From the NCBI GenBank assembly GCA_017620115.1, contig JAFZRB010000426.1, positions 1 to 10,504 of the forward strand: 10,504 nt of DNA. The letters run 5' to 3'. Position 1 is the first letter of the stretch, and each line of letters begins with the position of its first letter. Below, one piece after another: positions 6,793 to 10,504 of the stretch. The notes below the pieces were generated by a model. That model ran no database searches. It was given only the letters and a program-made list of their open reading frames with translations, and had not been told where the DNA came from. The translations under genes and the position numbers were made by a program. Source of the DNA: Clostridia bacterium. GTDB lineage: Bacteria > Bacillota > Clostridia > Christensenellales > Aristaeellaceae.

Positions 6793-8619
6793 TTATTTCA
6801 TCCTCGCCTGCATCTTCTTGCGCTTTTCGACGTTCAGCTCTTTCTTGCGCATGCGGATGGAACGGGGGGTGATCTCCACCAGCTCGTCGTCGTCGATGAA
6901 TTCCAGCGCCTCCTCCAGGGTAGGCACGCGCACGTTGGTGATCTTCAGCGCTTCCTCCGCGCCGGCGGCGTTGCGGATGGAGGTGAGGTGCTTCTTCTTG
7001 CACACGTTCACGTCGATGTCGCCCGGCCGGCTGTTGCGGCCCACGATCATGCCGGTGTACACCTTCGTCTGCGGATAGATGAACAGAAGGCCGCGCTCCT
7101 GGATGTCGAACATGGCGTAGCTGGTGGTGTCGCCGGTCTCGAACGCAACCAGCGAGCCGCACACGCGGGTGGGTATGTCGCCCTTGTAGCGCTCGTAGCC
7201 GTCGAACACGGCGCTCATGACGCCCTCGCCGCGGGTGTCGGTCAGGAACTCCGAGCGATAGCCGAACAGGCCGCGCGAGGGAATGCGGAACTCGAGGCGC
7301 ACACGGTCGATGCCGCTCATGCTTTCGAGCGTGCCGCGGCGGCGGCCCAGCTTTTCGATGACGCTGCCGGAATACTCGCTGGGCACGTCGCAGATCACGC
7401 GCTCCATGGGCTCGCATTTGACGCCGTCGATGTCCTTGAACAGCACCACGGGCTTCGTCACCTGGAACTCGTAGCCCTGGCGGCGCATGGTCTCGATGAG
7501 GATGGAGAGGTGCAGCTCGCCCCGGCCGCTCACGCGGAAGGCGTCGTTGAGGCCGATATCCTCCACGCGCAGCGAAACGTCGGTCTGCATCTCCTTGAAG
7601 AGGCGGGCCCTCAGGTGGCGCGAGGTGACGTACTGGCCCTCGGTGCCCGCGAACGGGCTGTCGTTGACGCAGAAGGTCATGCTCACGGTGGGATCGGAGA
7701 TCTTGATGAAGGGCAGGGGCTCCGCGAAGCCCGGCTGGCAGATGGTGTCGCCGATCATGAGGTCTTCAAAGCCGGTGATGGCCACGATATCGCCCATCTT
7801 CGCCTCCTCCACGGGCACGCGCTTGAGGCCGTCGAAGCAGAACAGGCCGTTCAGGCGGGTGGGCGCGGAGACCTCCTCGTGGCCGTAGATGCAGCGCACT
7901 GCCATCTGACCGGCCTTCAGCGTGCCGCGCTCGATGCGGCCCACGCCGATGCGGCCCACGTAGTCGTTGTAGTCGATGGTGGACACCAGCACCTGCGCCG
8001 GCGCGTCGACGTCGCCTTCTGGCGCGGGGATGTGGCTGAGGATGGTGTCGAACAGGGGGCGCAGATCGGGCGTGGGCTTCTGCCAGTCCAGCGTGGCGTA
8101 GCCGGCGCGGCCGGAGGCGAACACGATGGGGCTGTCCAGCTGCTCGTCGCTGGCGTTGAGGTCGAGCAGCAGCTCCAGCGTCTCGTCTACCACCTCGGCG
8201 CAGCGGGCGTCCGGGCGGTCCATCTTGTTCACTACGATGACGACCGGCAGGTCGAGCTCCAGCGCCTTTTTCAGCACGAAGCGGGTCTGCGGCATGGGCC
8301 CTTCAAAGGAATCCACCAGCAGCAGCACGCCGTTGACCATTTTCAGAACGCGCTCCACCTCGCCGCCGAAATCGGCGTGGCCGGGGGTATCCACGATGTT
8401 GATCTTCACGCCCTTGTAGTGCACGGCGGTATTTTTGGACAGGATGGTGATGCCGCGCTCGCGCTCGAGGTCGTTCGAGTCCATGACGCGCTCAACGACC
8501 TGCTGATTTTCGCGGAAAACGCCGCCCTGTTTGAGCATTTCGTCCACCAGCGTGGTTTTGCCGTGGTCGACGTGGGCGATGATGGCGATGTTTCTGAGAT
8601 CCTCTCTTTTTGTAATCAA
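6793..8619 (-). CDS. typA: Translational GTPase TypA/BipA
   Basis: TypA (BipA) is an EF-G-like GTPase that binds the ribosome and helps large-subunit assembly and growth under cold or other stress. The 608-aa product has the full family length. The GTPase motifs are intact: G1 AHVDHGKT (15-22), the switch I region RERGIT (53-58), G3 DTPGH (77-81) and G4 NKMD (131-134). The EF-G-like domains II, III and V and the TypA-specific C-terminal domain follow without interruption. The start is TTG at 8619, not ATG: it gives the family N-terminus (MITKREDLRNIAIIAHVDHG) and has AAGGAG 9 nt upstream, and no in-frame ATG offers a better fit. The gene stands alone, converging with the secreted-protein gene. 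Its leader carries a terminator-like hairpin and an inverted repeat, described separately. Confidence 0.97.
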   Translation of the reverse strand: MITKREDLRNIAIIAHVDHGKTTLVDEMLKQGGVFRENQQVVERVMDSNDLERERGITILSKNTAVHYKGVKINIVDTPGHADFGGEVERVLKMVNGVLLLVDSFEGPMPQTRFVLKKALELDLPVVIVVNKMDRPDARCAEVVDETLELLLDLNASDEQLDSPIVFASGRAGYATLDWQKPTPDLRPLFDTILSHIPAPEGDVDAPAQVLVSTIDYNDYVGRIGVGRIERGTLKAGQMAVRCIYGHEEVSAPTRLNGLFCFDGLKRVPVEEAKMGDIVAITGFEDLMIGDTICQPGFAEPLPFIKISDPTVSMTFCVNDSPFAGTEGQYVTSRHLRARLFKEMQTDVSLRVEDIGLNDAFRVSGRGELHLSILIETMRRQGYEFQVTKPVVLFKDIDGVKCEPMERVICDVPSEYSGSVIEKLGRRRGTLESMSGIDRVRLEFRIPSRGLFGYRSEFLTDTRGEGVMSAVFDGYERYKGDIPTRVCGSLVAFETGDTTSYAMFDIQERGLLFIYPQTKVYTGMIVGRNSRPGDIDVNVCKKKHLTSIRNAAGAEEALKITNVRVPTLEEALEFIDDDELVEITPRSIRMRKKELNVEKRKKMQARMK

Positions 8620-8621
8620 AA

Positions 8622-8686
8622 CCGAAGACTCCTTCGCAATATAAAAAAATACCCTGAAATTCAGGATATTATTTTAGGGTCTTCGG
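8622..8686 (-). repeat. Inverted repeat framing the typA leader hairpin
   Basis: CCGAAGAC at 8622-8629 and GTCTTCGG at 8679-8686 are perfect 8-bp inverted copies. In the minus-strand RNA they would form an outer stem enclosing the terminator-like hairpin, with the 3' arm starting at the last base of the AAGGAG site and ending 2 nt before the TTG start. Pairing would therefore cover the spacer between ribosome binding site and start. A second pair, ACCCT (8651-8655) with AGGGT (8676-8680), competes with the terminator stem. Confidence 0.45.
8643..8668 (-). terminator. Intrinsic terminator-like hairpin upstream of typA
   Basis: Read on the minus strand, TATCCTG (8668-8662) pairs with CAGGGTA (8656-8650) around a 5-nt AATTT loop, and a run of seven T (8649-8643) follows at once. 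This is a typical Rho-independent layout, though the stem is short (7 bp, one G-U). It lies 43 nt before the typA TTG and 61 nt after the stop of the GNAT remnant, so it may end the upstream transcript or act as an attenuator within the typA leader. Confidence 0.6.
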
Positions 8687-8728
8687 CCGCGGGTTTCTAT
8701 CACGATTCTGTTACTCTCACGTTTCCGC

Positions 8729-8864
8729 TCAGAGAATTGTTTCCATGCCGATCTTCTGCGGCACGAGCCCGCACTTTTCATGGAATCGCAAGGCGCCGCT
8801 TTCGTCCGCGCAGGCGGAGGATGGAGGGGATGTCGCCTTCGACGGCGCGGCGGATGGTATACAT
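8729..8864 (-). pseudogene. Internally deleted remnant of a GNAT N-acetyltransferase
   Basis: From ATG at 8864 the frame reads MYTIRRAVEGDIPSILRL, the usual opening of a GNAT acetyltransferase, then runs into unrelated residues and a TGA at 8780-8778. In the next frame, from about 8805 to the TGA at 8731-8729, it reads ESGALRFHEKCGLVP followed by QKIGMETIL, a typical GNAT C-terminus (the A..F.EKCGF motif). About 100 central residues, including the acetyl-CoA-binding region, are missing and the two ends are out of frame. It lies 37 bp after the metallo-beta-lactamase-fold gene on the same strand, so the intact gene was probably the last of that operon. Substrate cannot be inferred. A genuine 28-codon small gene from the ATG is the alternative, but the matching C-terminus downstream argues against it. 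Confidence 0.65.
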
Positions 8865-8901
8865 GGGGGAGCGTTCCTTTCCGTTTCAGCCGCCGGTTCG
8901 C

Positions 8902-9741
8902 TTATGCGGGACCACGGCGCAGGCTGACGGCCCGCCCGTGCATGGGCGCGAGGACGGCGGCCGCGGGATCCTGCGCGAGGATGGCGTCGGCGACGAGCCC
9001 GGCGTGGGCGTACGTCCACAGATCCTCGGGCGGGCGCTCCGCCTCGAGCAGGTGCGCGAGGCAAATGGTCTCCGGCCGGAATGACAGCGCGAAGCGGGCG
9101 AGCCGCTCGGGATAATCGCCGCAGGGCCAGTTCAGCGCGTTGCGCCGGCCCAGCCACACATGCATGAAGAGGTGGCTCACGCGCCTGAACGTGGGCAGGC
9201 GAGCCGCGTCATAATCGCGGATGTCGCCGGGCAGCAGCAGGCGGAAATCGCCCGTCTTGACGAAATAGCCCGTCTCCGGCACGCCGACGGAGGTGCCCGC
9301 GTCGTAGTGCAGGCTGTCGAAGGCGGCGATGGTCACGCCGTCGCGTTCGATCACGTCACCGGGGCGCACGACGGTCACGTCTTCACCAGCGTCCGGCACG
9401 CGCGCGGCCAGGTGGTTGGGCACGATCCAGTTGAGGCGCGGGCAGCGGCTCATGAGCCGCGGGTCGAAGTGATCCGCATGGCCGTGGGTCACGAGCGCGA
9501 AGCGCAGCGTGTTCATCACCGCCCCGGCGCGCGCGCCCAGCGCGTCCAGCGACGCGCCGGATCGGGGCGTGTTGAACATGGGATCGACCGCCCAGCGCAC
9601 GCCGCCGGTGGAGAAGATGTAGTTGGCCGCGCCCATCAGCCAGAAGGCGTCCGTCTCCGCTTCGAGGCCGCGCTCGATGCCTGCCCAGATTTCGCCGTAG
9701 CGGTTTGCGTAGCGGTCGAGCACCGATTCCCGCGCGTTCAC
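8902..9741 (-). CDS. Metallo-beta-lactamase-fold hydrolase (UlaG/RomA-like)
   Basis: This 279-aa protein has the metal-binding HxHxDH motif as THGHADH (His86, His88, Asp90, His91). Further candidate ligands are His145, Asp173 (in LLPGDIRD) and His268 (in APMHGRA). The layout fits the metallo-beta-lactamase superfamily; members of the UlaG-like branch are lactonases or other metal-dependent hydrolases, but substrate cannot be read from sequence. It is probably cytoplasmic: no signal peptide. The start is GTG at 9741, overlapping the upstream gene's TGA as GTGA, with GGAGG about 11 nt upstream; this points to coupled translation with the TIM-barrel gene and to a shared pathway. The open frame extends further upstream, but only across the neighbouring gene in another frame. 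The stop is TAA at 8904-8902. Confidence 0.88.
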   Translation of the reverse strand: MNARESVLDRYANRYGEIWAGIERGLEAETDAFWLMGAANYIFSTGGVRWAVDPMFNTPRSGASLDALGARAGAVMNTLRFALVTHGHADHFDPRLMSRCPRLNWIVPNHLAARVPDAGEDVTVVRPGDVIERDGVTIAAFDSLHYDAGTSVGVPETGYFVKTGDFRLLLPGDIRDYDAARLPTFRRVSHLFMHVWLGRRNALNWPCGDYPERLARFALSFRPETICLAHLLEAERPPEDLWTYAHAGLVADAILAQDPAAAVLAPMHGRAVSLRRGPA

Positions 9742-10504
9742 GCTTCTTCTCCCTCCAGCTTCGCGAGGCACTCCTTCAGCCTCTTCACGGACAGCTCGAA
9801 CCCCTCGCGCGGTTCGATGTCCCGCCAGAAGCGGCCGCTTTCCAGCTCCAGATTGTAGATGCCCCGATAGCCCGCGGCCTTCAAATGGCGCAGGTAGTCC
9901 TCCAGCGGCAGGTTGTCCTCCAGCAGCGGGTAATGGGTGATGCCCGTCACCCCGTGGATGTGGGTCTGAACCGCCGCCCGCAGAAAATCCTCCGGCGGCA
10001 GGAAGGGCGTGCATTCGGGATAGACGAGGAAATTCGAGTACAGATGGCCGAAATCGAAGCAGGTGCCCACGTTCGGCCGGTTCACCTCGCGCACGGTGGA
10101 TATGACGCCGTCGCAGTCCATGATGGACAGGCCGCTCGTGTGGATGCGGTTGTTTTCCAGCGCCAGAACGACGTTCCGTCCCCTCTGGGCGGCGTCGTCG
10201 GCCCACAGCCGCAGAAGCCGGACGGTGGCGGCGCGGTCGAGCGTCTCGCTGCCGGTGCGCGCGGAATGAACGGTGATGGGCACCGCGGGATGATCTGCGG
10301 GCAGCAGCTCCAGCGCGGGAGAAAGCGCGGCGAAAAAGGCCTTCGCGGAGAGCTCCGCCAGCGTGGCGTGGATGGTGAGGCAGAGCCCCGCCTCCAGCAC
10401 GGCGCTGGCGCAGGCTGCGGTCACCGCGCGGGGCGTGTCCGGCCGCAGGGCGCGCAGCTCAATCGCGCCCACGCCCGCCTCGCGCAGGCCGCGCAGCAGC
10501 GCCC
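9738..10504 (-). CDS. Xylose-isomerase-like TIM-barrel protein (sugar phosphate isomerase/epimerase family), 5' end off the window
   Basis: The frame is open to the right edge, and the visible start of the barrel (REAGVGAIELRAL) shows that the N-terminus lies outside; the GTG at 10472 is an internal codon rather than a likely start. Family hallmarks for the AP-endonuclease-2/xylose-isomerase-like barrel are ALENN (candidate metal ligand Glu at 10157-10155), CFDFGH (Asp at 10055-10053), HIHGV, and YNLELE near the end. These enzymes isomerise or epimerise sugars and sugar phosphates with a divalent metal. No signal peptide can be judged. About 255 codons are present, close to the family's usual 270-290, so little is missing. 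It overlaps the metallo-beta-lactamase-fold gene by 4 bp. The specific substrate is not known. Confidence 0.85.
   Translation of the reverse strand, partial: ALLRGLREAGVGAIELRALRPDTPRAVTAACASAVLEAGLCLTIHATLAELSAKAFFAALSPALELLPADHPAVPITVHSARTGSETLDRAATVRLLRLWADDAAQRGRNVVLALENNRIHTSGLSIMDCDGVISTVREVNRPNVGTCFDFGHLYSNFLVYPECTPFLPPEDFLRAAVQTHIHGVTGITHYPLLEDNLPLEDYLRHLKAAGYRGIYNLELESGRFWRDIEPREGFELSVKRLKECLAKLEGEEA

Noticed and set aside
6988..9084. A 698-codon plus-strand open frame opposite typA and the adjacent genes
   Set aside because: It has no recognisable domain, is antisense to typA over most of its length, and crosses the typA leader structure and the GNAT remnant.
8902..10206. Longer 434-codon form of the metallo-beta-lactamase-fold protein
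   Set aside because: The extra N-terminal part overlaps the TIM-barrel gene in another frame and is low-complexity; the GTG at 9741 with a good ribosome binding site fits the family.

Overview
The window is a GC-rich bacterial segment with dense coding, GGAGG-type ribosome binding sites and short overlaps between genes. The gene set suggests an anaerobic, gut-type Clostridia-like Firmicute: a glycyl-radical-enzyme homologue, a zinc-ribbon/Ig-like membrane protein, a secreted protein with InlB-like and BspA-like repeats, and TypA. This placement is inferred from gene content only; there is no rRNA or other strong phylogenetic marker here.

Layout, left to right. (1) Positions 1-4520, minus strand: recF, then a zinc-ribbon membrane protein overlapping it by ATGA, then after a 36-bp gap a glycyl-radical-enzyme (PFL/dehydratase superfamily) homologue whose 3' end runs off the left edge. 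(2) Positions 4521-4725: divergent intergenic region with a strong sigma-A-type promoter (TTGCAA, 17 bp, TATAAT) facing right; its -10 core is symmetric. (3) Positions 4726-6720, plus strand: a 664-aa secreted modular protein, closed by a GC-rich hairpin. (4) Positions 6793-8619, minus strand: typA/bipA with a TTG start and a structured leader. (5) Positions 8729-8864, minus strand: a 136-bp remnant of a GNAT acetyltransferase that keeps only its two ends. (6) Positions 8902-10504, minus strand: a metallo-beta-lactamase-fold hydrolase translationally coupled (GTGA overlap) to a xylose-isomerase-like TIM-barrel protein that runs off the right edge.

Functionally the window mixes housekeeping genes (recF for recombinational repair, typA for ribosome biogenesis and stress) with metabolic genes (the TIM-barrel/lactonase-like pair and the glycyl-radical homologue) and two surface proteins. 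I do not see a defence system, CRISPR array, tRNA, rRNA or insertion sequence. The most notable points are: the glycyl-radical homologue keeps its catalytic-type Cys-x-Glu but has Asp where the radical-bearing Gly should be; the typA leader has a nested terminator-like hairpin inside an inverted repeat that abuts the start codon; the GNAT gene is internally deleted; and the secreted protein has an AT-richer block that suggests mosaic origin.
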